Below, in pieces: positions 53,976 to 63,171 of a DNA stretch of 64,000 nucleotides. A program made the position numbers and the translations under genes. Within the stretch, counting starts at the first letter, position 1; each line of letters begins with the position of its first letter. The DNA is taken from assembly GCF_004295125.1 (NCBI RefSeq), contig NZ_CP036170.1:2296501-2360500 (forward strand). The letters run 5' to 3'. Source of the stretch: [Clostridium] scindens ATCC 35704 (GTDB lineage Bacteria; Bacillota; Clostridia; Lachnospirales; Lachnospiraceae). The notes below the pieces were generated by a model. It made no database searches. It saw only the letters and a program-made list of their open reading frames with translations, and had not been told where the DNA came from.

Positions 53976-54003
53976 TTGACACATGTGAAAATAATGCTAT
54001 GAT
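53976..54003 (+). promoter_or_regulatory. Promoter of the ThrE-type exporter
   Basis: -35 TTGACA (53976-53981), 16-base spacer, -10 TATGAT (53998-54003). CACATG (53980-53985) and CATGTG (54011-54016) form an inverted repeat across it, a possible operator. Confidence 0.7.
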
Positions 54004-54040
54004 AACATCATGTGACATTCCAGAATAGGGGGAAAAGGCT

Positions 54041-55288
54041 ATGGATTACCAAAGAATCGTGCAGGGGATTTTGGACATTGGAGAAGCGATGCTAATCTGC
54101 GGAGCGGAAAATTTCAGGCTGGATGACAGTCTTTATAGAATGTGCAGAAGTTACGGCTTTAAACGTTATGATGTGTTCGCGATACCCAGTAATATCCAGA
54201 TAACTGTAGAGACTCCAGAAGGCGAAATTATTACTCAGGTCCGGCATATTGAATCTACAGATATAGATTTTGACAGATTGGATTATCTGAATAATCTATC
54301 CAGATATGTATGCCAGAATAAGCCGGATGAACAGACGCTTCGTGAGAAATACGAAGAGGTCATGAACAGGCAGTCCCAGAAGCCGTATACGAAGTATTTT
54401 GCGGCAGTAATGGGGGGCACCGGGTTCGCAGTATTCTTTGGGTGTAATTTTGCGGATGCAATTGTTGCAGTTATTGTCTCGCTTATGATTGTTATAGTAG
54501 GGGGATGGCTCAGCAGAAGAGAAGAGAATTTGATGGCCTATAATATGATACTATCTTTTTTGTCGGAAGTTATTATTATCCTGGCGGTACGGATGGGGCT
54601 TGGCAGTCATCCTGAGAGAATTATGATAGGAATTGTTATGCTGCTGATCAGCGGTCTTAGTACCACCAATGGAATCCGTGAAGTGCTGCAAAGAGACTTT
54701 ATATCCGGTACGTTGAACATCATGAATTCTATGCTTGGGGCGGCTGGCATTGCATTTGGAACTGCGCTTGCAATGCTGTTGCTTAACGGAGTGTCTGCGG
54801 AAGGGTATGTACTAAATCATAATACTTGGATTCAGTTGATATCCTGTACAGTGGCCTGTATTGGATTTGCCTTTTGGTTTAAAATCCGTGGGAGACAGGT
54901 AGTCTATTCAGGAGTAGGGGCTTTTTTTACATGGGGAATCTATGTTGTGATCTATCATTTCTGGCCTAGCAATTTTTTGGCCACACTGGTTGCAGCAGTG
55001 TTTGTGGCTTTTTATGCATTTATCATGTCCAGAATTAACAAGGCACCGTCCACTATCTTTTTGACAGCATCCGTATTCCCGTTGATTCCTGGACCGAATT
55101 TGTATTATATGATGTATGGCTGCGTGAGCCGTGATTATGGAATGGCTGTTGGTGAGACGATTGTATTGCTGGCTACCTGCCTTGCAATTGCTTTTGGCTT
55201 TAATATTGTAGATATTATATCGAGGACAATCATGAGAGTCATGAAAAGAGAGTATCATATCGGGAAAAATCCACAGGGCCGGGAATAA
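54041..55288 (+). CDS. ThrE-type threonine/serine exporter
   Basis: 415 residues: soluble N-terminal ThrE domain (GEAMLICGAENFRLDDSLYR; FAIPSNIQITVETPEG), then about ten membrane segments making the ThrE and ThrE_2 halves (SGLSTTNGIREVLQRDFISG; FPLIPGPNLYYMMYGCV). Fusion of the two halves is normal in many Gram-positives. It exports threonine or serine, or another small metabolite. GGGGGAAAAG precedes the ATG. Bases 55289-55450 after it hold no recognisable gene. Confidence 0.9.
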   Translation: MDYQRIVQGILDIGEAMLICGAENFRLDDSLYRMCRSYGFKRYDVFAIPSNIQITVETPEGEIITQVRHIESTDIDFDRLDYLNNLSRYVCQNKPDEQTLREKYEEVMNRQSQKPYTKYFAAVMGGTGFAVFFGCNFADAIVAVIVSLMIVIVGGWLSRREENLMAYNMILSFLSEVIIILAVRMGLGSHPERIMIGIVMLLISGLSTTNGIREVLQRDFISGTLNIMNSMLGAAGIAFGTALAMLLLNGVSAEGYVLNHNTWIQLISCTVACIGFAFWFKIRGRQVVYSGVGAFFTWGIYVVIYHFWPSNFLATLVAAVFVAFYAFIMSRINKAPSTIFLTASVFPLIPGPNLYYMMYGCVSRDYGMAVGETIVLLATCLAIAFGFNIVDIISRTIMRVMKREYHIGKNPQGRE

Positions 55289-55450
55289 AGAGAACAGGTG
55301 TCGGATTATGAATCAGCCCTCCCGGGAATGATTCATAATTATAAAAAGACATTTGCAGACAGAGAAGAAATGTTCTAAAATGGAGAGAGCAGCGGCTGAT
55401 CATATGGAAAATAAAGTCTGGCCGCAGGGGGTATGAAATGAACGAGATTG

Positions 55451-56120
55451 TAAATGAAAATCCTAATCCCCCAGCTATGCTGGGGAGAATGGAGTAAGCA
55501 GAAGCGTGTATGATATCAATAAAAAACCTCCTATGATACAATGAGAATGGTATCGCAAGCCAAACTCAAACATAGGAGGTGGTCCTTATGGACAATAAAA
55601 GTTTATCACACACAAGATGGAAATGCCAGTACCATGTAGTTTTTATACCTAAGTATCGCAAGAAAGTGTTATATGGGAAATTGAAAGTTGATGTACGAGA
55701 AATACTTAGCATCTTATGCCGCTATAAAAATGTGGAAATAGTAGCAGGAGCAGTATGCGATGATCATGTACATTTAAGTGTAGCGATTCCACCTAAAATC
55801 AGTATATCAGATTTCATGGGATATTTGAAAGGAAAAAGTACATTAATGCTATATGATAGGCATCCCGAATTACAAAGTAAGTGGGATAAGGCATTTTGGG
55901 CAAGAGGGTATTACGTAGAAACAATTGGTAATATTACAGACGAAGCAGTACAGAAGTATATTAAAGAGCAAGCAGAGGATTCAAGAAAAGAAGATTCAAG
56001 AGGTGCGGCTTTATAGCGGACCAGTAAAAGTGCTTGCGATACCGCCCTTCGGGGCGAGCAGTAACAATAGCCCTTTGGAGGGCTAAGGCTAAACCACCAC
56101 TTGAAGTGGTGGTTGTAACT
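55451..56120 (+). mobile_element. IS200-type insertion sequence, copy 2 (670 bp)
   Basis: Same length as copy 1 and identical in every stretch I compared, including both end hairpins. Preceded by TAAAT like copy 1. Its right end abuts codon 2 or 3 of larC, removing the start codon. Confidence 0.93.
55588..56016 (+). CDS. tnpA: IS200-type Y1 transposase TnpA (copy 2)
   Basis: 142 residues, identical to the product at 32923: HUH motif with His60/His62 and candidate Tyr124. Same AGGAGG-ATG spacing. Intact, so the element is probably active or was so recently. Confidence 0.95.
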   Translation: MDNKSLSHTRWKCQYHVVFIPKYRKKVLYGKLKVDVREILSILCRYKNVEIVAGAVCDDHVHLSVAIPPKISISDFMGYLKGKSTLMLYDRHPELQSKWDKAFWARGYYVETIGNITDEAVQKYIKEQAEDSRKEDSRGAAL

Positions 56121-56121
56121 T

Positions 56122-57390
56122 AGAACATTATATCTGGAATGCTATTCCGGCATCAGCGGCGATATGATGGCTGCAGCGCTTTTGGACCTTGGAGCGGATC
56201 AGCAGGCGTTAAAGGATGCACTTGAGAGCCTGCCGCTGGAAGGCTTCCGGATCGAAATCGGCAGGGTAAAGAAATCCGGGCTTGATGCCTGCGACTTCGC
56301 GGTGATTCTGGACAGCGCCCATGAAAACCACGATCATGATATGGAGTATCTGCACGGACATGGAACGGTACATAGCCATAGTCATAAAGGAAGCCATGAG
56401 CACCGTGGAATGAAGGAAATCCTGCATATCATAGACAATGGCGCAATGACACGGGAGGCGAAAGCAATCGCAAAGCGTATCTTTGGCATATTGGCTCAGG
56501 CAGAAGCCAAAGCCCACGGCGTTCCTTTGGAAGAGGTTCATTTCCATGAAGTGGGGGCAGTGGATTCTATCGTGGATATTATCAGCGTCGCCGTATGTCT
56601 GGATAATCTTGGAATTACGGAATGCATCGTCCCTGTCCTGTATGAAGGGTGCGGCACCATCCGGTGCCAGCATGGCATTCTTCCGGTGCCGGTACCGGCG
56701 GTTGCGAATATCGCATCCGAACATAATCTGGATCTTTGCATAACTGAATCCAAAGGCGAATTCGTAACGCCTACCGGAGCGGCAATCGTAGCGGCAATCA
56801 GGACAGCAAAGGAGTTGCCGGAAACATTTTCCCTAAGGAAAATAGGCATAGGGGCCGGGAAAAGAGAGTATGACAGGCCTGGAATCCTAAGAGCCATGCT
56901 GATTGAAGGGCAGGCGTCTTATGGCAGAGACTGCATCTGGAAGTTGGAAACCAATATGGATGACTGCACGGGAGAGGCGCTGGGGTACGTAATGGATCGC
57001 CTCTTTGAGGCCGGAGCCAGAGATGTAAGCTATACGCCTGTCTATATGAAGAAAAACCGTCCGGCTTATCAGTTGAACGTCATCTGTACGGAAGAAAATG
57101 TAAAGCAGATGGAACAGATCATATTTGAAGAGACGACAACCATCGGCATCCGCAGGCAGCAGATGGAGCGGAGCGTCCTCGCGCGCAGCATGGAGACGGT
57201 TCGCACATGCCTCGGGGATGCGCAGGTAAAAGTATGCGCTCTGGGCTCGCAGATAAGGAAATATCCGGAATACCAGAGTGTTGTCAGACTTTGTAAGGAG
57301 CATGATAGATCATTTCAGGAAGTTTACCAGATGGTCCTTTCGGAGTGTATGAAGGAGGAAGGGAGTCGGACAGAAGTTCCTCGTTGGTAA
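56122..57390 (+). pseudogene. larC: LarC nickel-pincer cofactor synthase, start removed by IS
   Basis: The frame reads TLYLECYSGISGDMMAAALL from 56125, the normal LarC beginning, but the in-frame codon at 56116 inside the IS is TAA and no start precedes residue L. The first ATG is 56161 or 56164, after the conserved CYSGISGD segment. The rest is intact: His-rich HDHDMEYLHGHGTVHSHSHK, GCGTIRCQHGILPVP, and ETNMDDCTGEALGY of the C-terminal domain. LarC inserts nickel into the lactate-racemase cofactor by CTP-dependent chemistry. Loss of the N-terminus probably inactivates it. larB and larE are not adjacent. Confidence 0.85.
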
Positions 57391-57397
57391 CGCCTAT

Positions 57398-57533
57398 CTT
57401 GTCCGGGATAGAGGGTATCAAATGCTTCTGAAATGGCATCCCAGCCGGGGGCCTCTGAGTTTTCGCCTAGCAACTCTAGCTGAGGGGGTTCGTTATCTTC
57501 CTTTTTTCTTTTGAATTTATCTAAGATTCCCAT
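57398..57533 (-). pseudogene. Suppressor-of-fused-like domain protein, N-terminal fragment
   Basis: Minus-strand frame MGILDKFKRKKEDNEPPQLE, then APGWDAISEAFDTLYPGQD resembles the start of bacterial SUFU-domain proteins. It breaks off at the 3' end of larC, where unrelated codons follow. A deletion between the two convergent genes is likely. Tentative family call. Confidence 0.5.
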
Positions 57534-57849
57534 ACATTAATATCCTTTATATGCTTGCTAATATATAGTTTCATGCCATAACCCGCTGGGTATGACCTTA
57601 TATAGAAGCATAATTGGGCTTATTTCTTGTGCCAAGCAGGAAAGAAGTGAGATAGAAACATTTGGAATTGGCTAAACCAAATACCAAAAATAAAAAACAA
57701 AAAATGTGCATAAAAAGCGAAAGAATAATAGTGCATAATATATAAAAATGTTGCTTTAAATTGACAAATATTATATAAAATAATATAATAATCATACAAT
57801 GACAGAAAAATAACAAAAACTGGTATGACCAGAAAAGGAGTTGTGAGTG
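57534..57849. other. AT-rich intergenic region upstream of hypB
   Basis: About 316 bases, strikingly A/T-rich in its second half (57660-57800), with no credible gene; minus-strand frames here are low-complexity hydrophobic. It holds the consensus promoter at 57761-57789. Confidence 0.5.
57761..57789 (+). promoter_or_regulatory. Consensus sigma-A promoter of the hypB operon
   Basis: TTGACA (57761-57766), 17-base spacer, TATAAT (57784-57789): both hexamers perfect. 55-60 bases to the hypB start. High basal strength expected unless repressed. Confidence 0.8.
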
Positions 57850-58518
57850 ATGGGAGAATTCAGGGTTCTTGAAATCAAGCAGAGCGTTTTTGCGGATAAT
57901 GACAGGCGTGCAAAGGAACTGAGGAAAGAATTAAAAGAAAAGAAGGTATTTCTGCTGAACCTTATGTCTTCGCCGGGATCAGGAAAGACGACGACTCTGT
58001 CGCGTACGATCGAGCGGCTGAAAGACGAGATGAAGATCGGCGTTATGGAGGCAGATATCGATTCCGATGTGGATGCAAAGACGATTGCCAGCCTTGGAGT
58101 TAAAGCAATCCAGCTTCACACCGGAGGCATGTGCCACCTGGATGCAGATATGACGGCACAGGGACTTGCCGGACTGGAGACTGGAGATGTGGAACTTGCC
58201 ATTCTGGAAAATGTGGGCAATCTGGTATGCCCGGCGGAATTTGATACGGGAGCGGTAAAGAATGCCATGATTCTAAGCGTGCCGGAGGGAGACGATAAGC
58301 CGCTTAAATATCCGCTCATGTTTTCCATCTGCGATGTAGTCCTTATTAACAAGATTGACGTGCTGCCGTATTTTGATTTCGATATGGAAGCATGCAGGAA
58401 GAATATTCTGATGCGTAATCCCAATGCACGGATCATTCCAATCTGTGCCCGTACCGGGGAAGGCATGGAGGAATGGACGGACTGGCTGAGAGATCAGGTA
58501 AAGGAATGGAACGGATAG
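57850..58518 (+). CDS. hypB: HypB-type nickel-insertion GTPase
   Basis: 222 residues from the ATG at 57850 (AAAAGGAG upstream). P-loop GSGKT at 43-47; metal site Cys95-His96 in TGGMCHLDAD, the nickel/zinc site at the G-domain dimer interface; NKIDVLPYF for guanine. The N-terminal His-rich or CXXCGC extension of some HypB proteins is absent. It delivers nickel with HypA to NiFe hydrogenase in known systems. No hydrogenase genes lie in the window, so the client here is open. First gene of a four-gene unit. Confidence 0.92.
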   Translation: MGEFRVLEIKQSVFADNDRRAKELRKELKEKKVFLLNLMSSPGSGKTTTLSRTIERLKDEMKIGVMEADIDSDVDAKTIASLGVKAIQLHTGGMCHLDADMTAQGLAGLETGDVELAILENVGNLVCPAEFDTGAVKNAMILSVPEGDDKPLKYPLMFSICDVVLINKIDVLPYFDFDMEACRKNILMRNPNARIIPICARTGEGMEEWTDWLRDQVKEWNG

Positions 58519-58551
58519 CGGACAAAAAGATAAGCGGAGAGGAGAGAGAGA

Positions 58552-61257
58552 ATGTCAGAACGAAGGGAATTGATTTTGCAGCTGGGTCAGATGATCACAG
58601 ACCGAATAGGCCATAAAGTGACCACAGAGGATCCGGAATACTGGGGGCTTGCCTGTATCGTCACCGATGAGATGGCAGAAGTAGCGTTAAAGATGAAGGT
58701 GCGAAAGCCTATGACGTTTGAGCAGATGCTGAAGGTTACGGGGAAAGAGGAAAAGAAGCTTCAGGAACTGCTGGATGAAATGAGCCGGGTAGGGCTTATC
58801 GAATACAACTGGGAGAATCCAAAGCGGGAGAAGCAATATGTGCTTCCCATGTTCGTGCCAGGCAGCGCGGAATTCACTAATATGAATAAGCAGCAGCTTG
58901 AAGAGCATCCGGAACTGGGCAGGTTCTTCGAGCGGATGTCCAGGCTTCCTTTGGAGAAGGTAACCCCTATGGTTCCTCCGGGAGGCGCAGGCATCGGCAT
59001 GCATGTCATACCAGTGGAGAAAGCCATTGAGATGGAGAATCAATCCATTGATATCGAGCATATCTCCCACTGGCTTAAGAAATATAATGGCAAATACGCC
59101 GCAAGCCCCTGCTCCTGCCGAATGTCCCGCCAGACTTATGATGAAGGCTGCGCCGATGATCCCGAAGACTGGTGCATCGCGGTAGGAGATATGGCGGACT
59201 ATGTGGTGGAGACGAATAAGGGTGGAAGATATATTACATACGACGAAGTGATGGAGATTCTCAAGCGTGCGGAGGACAACGGGTTCGTGCATCAGATTAC
59301 CAACATTGACGGCGAGAATAAGATATTTGCCATCTGTAACTGCAATGTCAATGTCTGTTACGCCCTTCGGACTTCCCAACTGTTTAATACTCCCAATATG
59401 TCCCGCTCTGCCTATGTGGCAAGAGTGGAGACGCAGGACTGCGTAGCCTGCGGGCGCTGCGTGGAGTATTGTCCGGCAGGCGCGGTCAAGCTGGGACAGA
59501 AGCTGTGCACCAAGGACGGTCCCGTATCCTATCCGAAGCATGAACTTCCGGATGGCGCAAAATGGGGACCGGAAAAGTGGGATGAGGATTACCGGGATAA
59601 GAACCGGATCAATTGCTATGATACTGGAACGGCCCCATGCAAGACCGCCTGTCCGGCGCACATCGCTGTACAGGGGTATCTGAAGAAGGCAGCCCAGGGC
59701 AAGTACAGGGACGCGCTGGCGCTGATCAAAAAGGAGAATCCATTCCCCGCAGTCTGCGGGCATGTGTGCAACCGCCGATGCGAAGATGCTTGTACCCGGG
59801 GAACGGTAGACCAGGCGGTGGCCATCGACGAAGTGAAGAAGTTTATCGCCCGGCAGGATCTGGAAGCAGAGAACCGGTATATTCCGCCAATCGTTCCTCC
59901 TACGACAGGCCGTCTGTTCGAAGAGAAGATCGCGATCATCGGAGGCGGACCGGCCGGACTAAGCTGCGCATTCTATCTGGCAGAGAAGGGATACCGTCCG
60001 GTCGTATTCGAGAAGAATGAGAAGCCGGGAGGCATGCTGGTGTATGGCATTCCATCGTTTAAGCTGGAAAAGGATGTGGTGGATGCAGAGATAGAGATTA
60101 TCCGCCAGATGGGCGTTGAGATACGCTGCGGTATCGAGGTGGGCAAGGATATCACCTTGGATGAACTGCGCGCCCAGGGATATAAGGCATTCTATCTTGC
60201 CATAGGGTGCCAGGGCGGAAGACTGGCAGGCATCCCTGGCGAGACGGCAGAGGGCGTGATGACGGCGGTAGACTTCCTTCGTAAGACGGGAGCAGATAAG
60301 TCCTATCCGGTAGAGGGACGCACGGTCGTTGTGGGCGGCGGAAATGTAGCGATCGATGTGGCGCGCACCGCGACAAGATGCGGCGCTTCAGAAGTGTCTA
60401 TGTATTGTCTGGAAGGCAGGGACATTATGCCGGCATCCGCGGAGGAAGTAGAGGAAGCAGAGGAAGAAGGAATCGCTGTGAACTGCGGCTGGGGGCCAAA
60501 AGAAATATTGACGCAGGATGGAAAGGTCACCGGCATCGTATTCAAGAAATGCCTGTCTGTGTTCAATGAAGAAAAGCGCTTTGCTCCTGTCTATGATGAA
60601 GAAGATACGGTTACGGTTCCTTGCGAGCGAGTGTTCTTAAGCATCGGACAAAGCATCCAGTGGGGAGAACTGCTGAATGGCTCCAAAGTAGAACTTGGAA
60701 GAGGAAATGCGGCGGTAGCGGATCCGGTGACCTATCAGAGTTCCGAGCCGGATATCTTTGTAGGCGGCGATGTATACACAGGACCCAAATTCGCGATTGA
60801 CGCCATTGCGGCAGGCAAGGAAGGAGCCATCTCCATCCACAGGTTTGTGCAGCCGCGCAGCAGCCTTACCATCGGAAGGAACCGGCGTCAGTTTATCGAA
60901 CTGGATAAAGAGAATATCAAGCTGGATGCTTATGACAATTCCTCGCGCCAGATACCGGGAATAGATGAAACCATTGATCGGCGCAAGTCATTCAGGGATG
61001 CACGCAAGACGTTTACGGAAGAACAGGTGCGGATTGAGACTGCCCGATGCCTGGGCTGCGGCGCGTCTGTCGTGGACGAGAATAAATGTATCGGCTGCGG
61101 CGTGTGCACGACAAAATGCGAATTTGACGCGATCCATCTTTACCGCGAGCATCCGGAGTGCAGTAAAATGTACCGGTCTGAGGATAAGTTCAAGGCGATT
61201 CTGCCATATGCGATGAAGCGGGGGCTTAAGATTAAGTTTGGAAGGAAGAGCCAGTGA
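58552..61257 (+). CDS. Multidomain Fe-S flavoprotein oxidoreductase (GltD-like)
   Basis: 901 residues. About 1-280: unusual N-terminal region with a winged-helix-like segment (50-90) and Cys motifs CSCR (187, 189) and ICNCNVNVC. About 297-307: CxxCxxCxxxC ferredoxin motif. About 355-450: GltD/DPYD-type Fe-S domain (CKTACPAHIAVQGYL; CGHVCNRRCEDAC). FAD site GGGPAG at 464-469, NAD(P) site GGGNVA at 595-600. C-terminal 4Fe-4S motif with Cys 846, 849, 852, 856, preceded by Cys 833 and 836. It should pass electrons between NAD(P)H and several clusters. Partner and substrate are unknown; hypB and hypA flank it. Confidence 0.85.
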   Translation: MSERRELILQLGQMITDRIGHKVTTEDPEYWGLACIVTDEMAEVALKMKVRKPMTFEQMLKVTGKEEKKLQELLDEMSRVGLIEYNWENPKREKQYVLPMFVPGSAEFTNMNKQQLEEHPELGRFFERMSRLPLEKVTPMVPPGGAGIGMHVIPVEKAIEMENQSIDIEHISHWLKKYNGKYAASPCSCRMSRQTYDEGCADDPEDWCIAVGDMADYVVETNKGGRYITYDEVMEILKRAEDNGFVHQITNIDGENKIFAICNCNVNVCYALRTSQLFNTPNMSRSAYVARVETQDCVACGRCVEYCPAGAVKLGQKLCTKDGPVSYPKHELPDGAKWGPEKWDEDYRDKNRINCYDTGTAPCKTACPAHIAVQGYLKKAAQGKYRDALALIKKENPFPAVCGHVCNRRCEDACTRGTVDQAVAIDEVKKFIARQDLEAENRYIPPIVPPTTGRLFEEKIAIIGGGPAGLSCAFYLAEKGYRPVVFEKNEKPGGMLVYGIPSFKLEKDVVDAEIEIIRQMGVEIRCGIEVGKDITLDELRAQGYKAFYLAIGCQGGRLAGIPGETAEGVMTAVDFLRKTGADKSYPVEGRTVVVGGGNVAIDVARTATRCGASEVSMYCLEGRDIMPASAEEVEEAEEEGIAVNCGWGPKEILTQDGKVTGIVFKKCLSVFNEEKRFAPVYDEEDTVTVPCERVFLSIGQSIQWGELLNGSKVELGRGNAAVADPVTYQSSEPDIFVGGDVYTGPKFAIDAIAAGKEGAISIHRFVQPRSSLTIGRNRRQFIELDKENIKLDAYDNSSRQIPGIDETIDRRKSFRDARKTFTEEQVRIETARCLGCGASVVDENKCIGCGVCTTKCEFDAIHLYREHPECSKMYRSEDKFKAILPYAMKRGLKIKFGRKSQ

Positions 61258-61276
61258 TAGAAAGGATCGGTAGATT

Positions 61277-61621
61277 ATGCACGAACTGGGAATTGTATTT
61301 CATATCATCAACAGCCTGGAATCGGTGGGCAGGGAAAACCAGCTTACCCAAGTGGCAAATGTAACGCTGGAAATCGGGGAAGTCTCAGGCGTAGTGGATT
61401 CTTATTTGAAAGACTGCTGGAAATGGGCATCTGAAAAATCGTCTCTGCTGCGGGGAGCCAAACTGATTACCCAGGAGATACCGGCGGTGACATATTGCGA
61501 GGACTGCCATCAGACCTATGGAACGGTGGAGCACGGGAAAGTATGTCCGTTCTGCTTGGGGGGAAATACATATCTGGTGGCAGGAAACGAATTTAATATC
61601 AAGGAAATAGAGGCATGCTGA
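61277..61621 (+). CDS. hypA: HypA-type nickel metallochaperone
   Basis: 114 residues. MHEL start with His2 (nickel ligand) and Glu3; zinc ribbon Cys74, 77, 90, 93. ATG follows AAAGGATCGG, 20 bases after the flavoprotein gene. Forms a complex with HypB. Separation of hypB and hypA by a flavoprotein gene, with no hypCDEF, is not the usual hyp order. Confidence 0.93.
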   Translation: MHELGIVFHIINSLESVGRENQLTQVANVTLEIGEVSGVVDSYLKDCWKWASEKSSLLRGAKLITQEIPAVTYCEDCHQTYGTVEHGKVCPFCLGGNTYLVAGNEFNIKEIEAC

Positions 61622-61640
61622 GAAAGAGGGAGGGATAATC

Positions 61641-62681
61641 ATGCTATTTCAAATCTATGGAGAGAATGCCGGCTGGCAGCTGCTTGGATGGCTATTGGTA
61701 TTTGCGGGACTGATTCTTGCGAATGAACTGGCAAGACGTACGAAGGTGGGAGGGATATTCTGCTTTCTGATCGTACCGGCAGCATTGACCGTGTACTTCA
61801 TTGCCATCTATGTTGGCGCGGCTAACGGTGCGGAGTGGGCGCTTAATAATCCTACCTATGTACATATGAATAGCTGGTTCCACTATGCAAAACTATACGC
61901 GGCTACCGCGGGATGCATCGGCTTCATGATGCTGAAGTATAAGTGGAAGATCGGCAAGACCAACTGGTTCAAGGTGTTCCCGTTTGTGATCGTGGCAATC
62001 AATATCCTGATCGCAGTCGTAAGCGACTTTGAGTCTGGCGTAAGGGGCGCGATGGCCCTGGCAGAGTATGGAGACCGCTGGTGGCTGTCATCCGAGAACG
62101 TATGGCTGTATGGCGGATGGTGGAACTGGGTCAACGGAATCGCCGGCATATTAAATATCCTTTGTATGACAGGATGGTGGGGAATCTATTCCTCCAAAGA
62201 CAAAAAGGATATGCTGTGGCCGGATATGACCTGGTGCTTTATCATAGCCTATGACCTGTGGAACTTCGAGTATACTTACAACAACCTTCCGACCCACGCA
62301 TGGTACTGCGGACTGGCGCTTCTGCTGGCTCCTACTTTTGCCAATGCGCTGTGGAATAAGGGCGGATGGATTCAGAACCGTGCTAACACGCTGGCATTGT
62401 GGTGCATGTTCGCGCAGGTATTCCCGATGTTCCAGGATACCAGCCGGTTCGCCACGATTCCGATCCTGTATTCCGATGGATTCATGGATGCAGCCACAAG
62501 ACCTGCGGCAGTTGATCCGACGATGCAGGGCGTAGTGGCATTGCTGGCACTGGCAGCGAATGTGATCTGCCTGGCTGTGATTATCAAGCGGTCAAAACAG
62601 CAGAAGAAGAACCCCTATAAGAATGAAATATTCACGGATCAGAAAGATTTCCAGATTGCAATGGAAAGAGCGGAGGTATAA
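61641..62681 (+). CDS. Uncharacterised multi-pass membrane protein (DUF5692-like)
   Basis: 346 residues with about nine hydrophobic helices, many Trp and Tyr (WWNWVNGIAGI; DLWNFEYTYNNLPTHAWYCG) and conserved-looking His and Asp/Glu residues within or near helices. The C-terminal tail is charged. ATG follows GAGGGAGGG, 20 bases after hypA, so it belongs to the same operon. I recall a DUF5692 label for such proteins but cannot confirm it. A role as membrane partner of the flavoprotein or as a metal or solute carrier is possible. Confidence 0.7.
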   Translation: MLFQIYGENAGWQLLGWLLVFAGLILANELARRTKVGGIFCFLIVPAALTVYFIAIYVGAANGAEWALNNPTYVHMNSWFHYAKLYAATAGCIGFMMLKYKWKIGKTNWFKVFPFVIVAINILIAVVSDFESGVRGAMALAEYGDRWWLSSENVWLYGGWWNWVNGIAGILNILCMTGWWGIYSSKDKKDMLWPDMTWCFIIAYDLWNFEYTYNNLPTHAWYCGLALLLAPTFANALWNKGGWIQNRANTLALWCMFAQVFPMFQDTSRFATIPILYSDGFMDAATRPAAVDPTMQGVVALLALAANVICLAVIIKRSKQQKKNPYKNEIFTDQKDFQIAMERAEV

Positions 62682-62706
62682 GGGATGGATTTGTGGATTG
62701 GTGGAC

Positions 62707-62881
62707 GCCGGGGCGGCAGAAGCGGGTTTTCTGCGACGTTCCGGCACCTGCGGCTAGTCCACCGGTATGTAAGTCTGCAGAAGAGTCGTCATAGGACTCC
62801 TCTCCTGCGGACTAACATACCGGGGACGGATCCTCCGGATGCCTTCACTTACCTTCGAAAACCCGCTTCTGCCGCCCCGGC
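62707..62881. repeat. Long imperfect hairpin with perfect 25-bp outer arms
   Basis: Outer arms 62707-62731 and 62857-62881 are exact reverse complements (GCCGGGGCGGCAGAAGCGGG and so on). An inner hairpin pairs CCGGTATGT (62762-62770) with ACATACCGG (62815-62823), continues with TCTGCA/TGCGGA pairs, and closes on GAGTC-GTCATAG-GACTC. It begins 25 bases after a stop codon. It could be a structured RNA, a terminator-like element or a palindromic mobile repeat. Confidence 0.75.
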
Positions 62882-63025
62882 TTGCGCCAATTTGCTGGCA
62901 ATCTGCGAGGAGTGCGGGCGTTAACGTACACTGTGCAGGGAGAAGATTGCGGCAGGGGAGCGGTTGAAAGAGCGGATAAGAGCAGGGATTTTTAGTTAGA
63001 GATTAGACAATACTGATATTTAGAG

Positions 63026-63076
63026 ATAAGCCTACAGCGGGAGCGATGGAGTCGGTTCTGCTGTAGGCTTATTTTA
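63026..63076. terminator. Terminator, probably bidirectional
   Basis: ATAAGCCTACAGC and GCTGTAGGCTTAT are exact complements 21 bases apart, followed by TTTATT; on the minus strand an AT-rich tail also follows. Ends the hypB operon and possibly the convergent FadR transcript. Confidence 0.75.
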
Positions 63077-63171
63077 TTGGAATTAGACAGGTCAAGGCCG
63101 CAAAAGAAGTTTCGGCGTAAGGTGTGCATATGGGGCAGCGCGGGCGCTGAATCGCCGGTAAATTGTCGGGA

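Noticed and set aside
57598-57816. 72-codon hydrophobic minus-strand frame before hypB
   Set aside because: It is composed of AT-rich low-complexity codons across the hypB promoter, with no ribosome binding site.
57850-61621. Hydrogenase maturation locus
   Set aside because: Only hypB and hypA are present; no hypCDEF and no hydrogenase subunits were found on either strand.
62685-62924. 79-codon frame following the membrane protein gene
   Set aside because: It spans the long palindrome, has the composition of structured DNA and matches no protein pattern.
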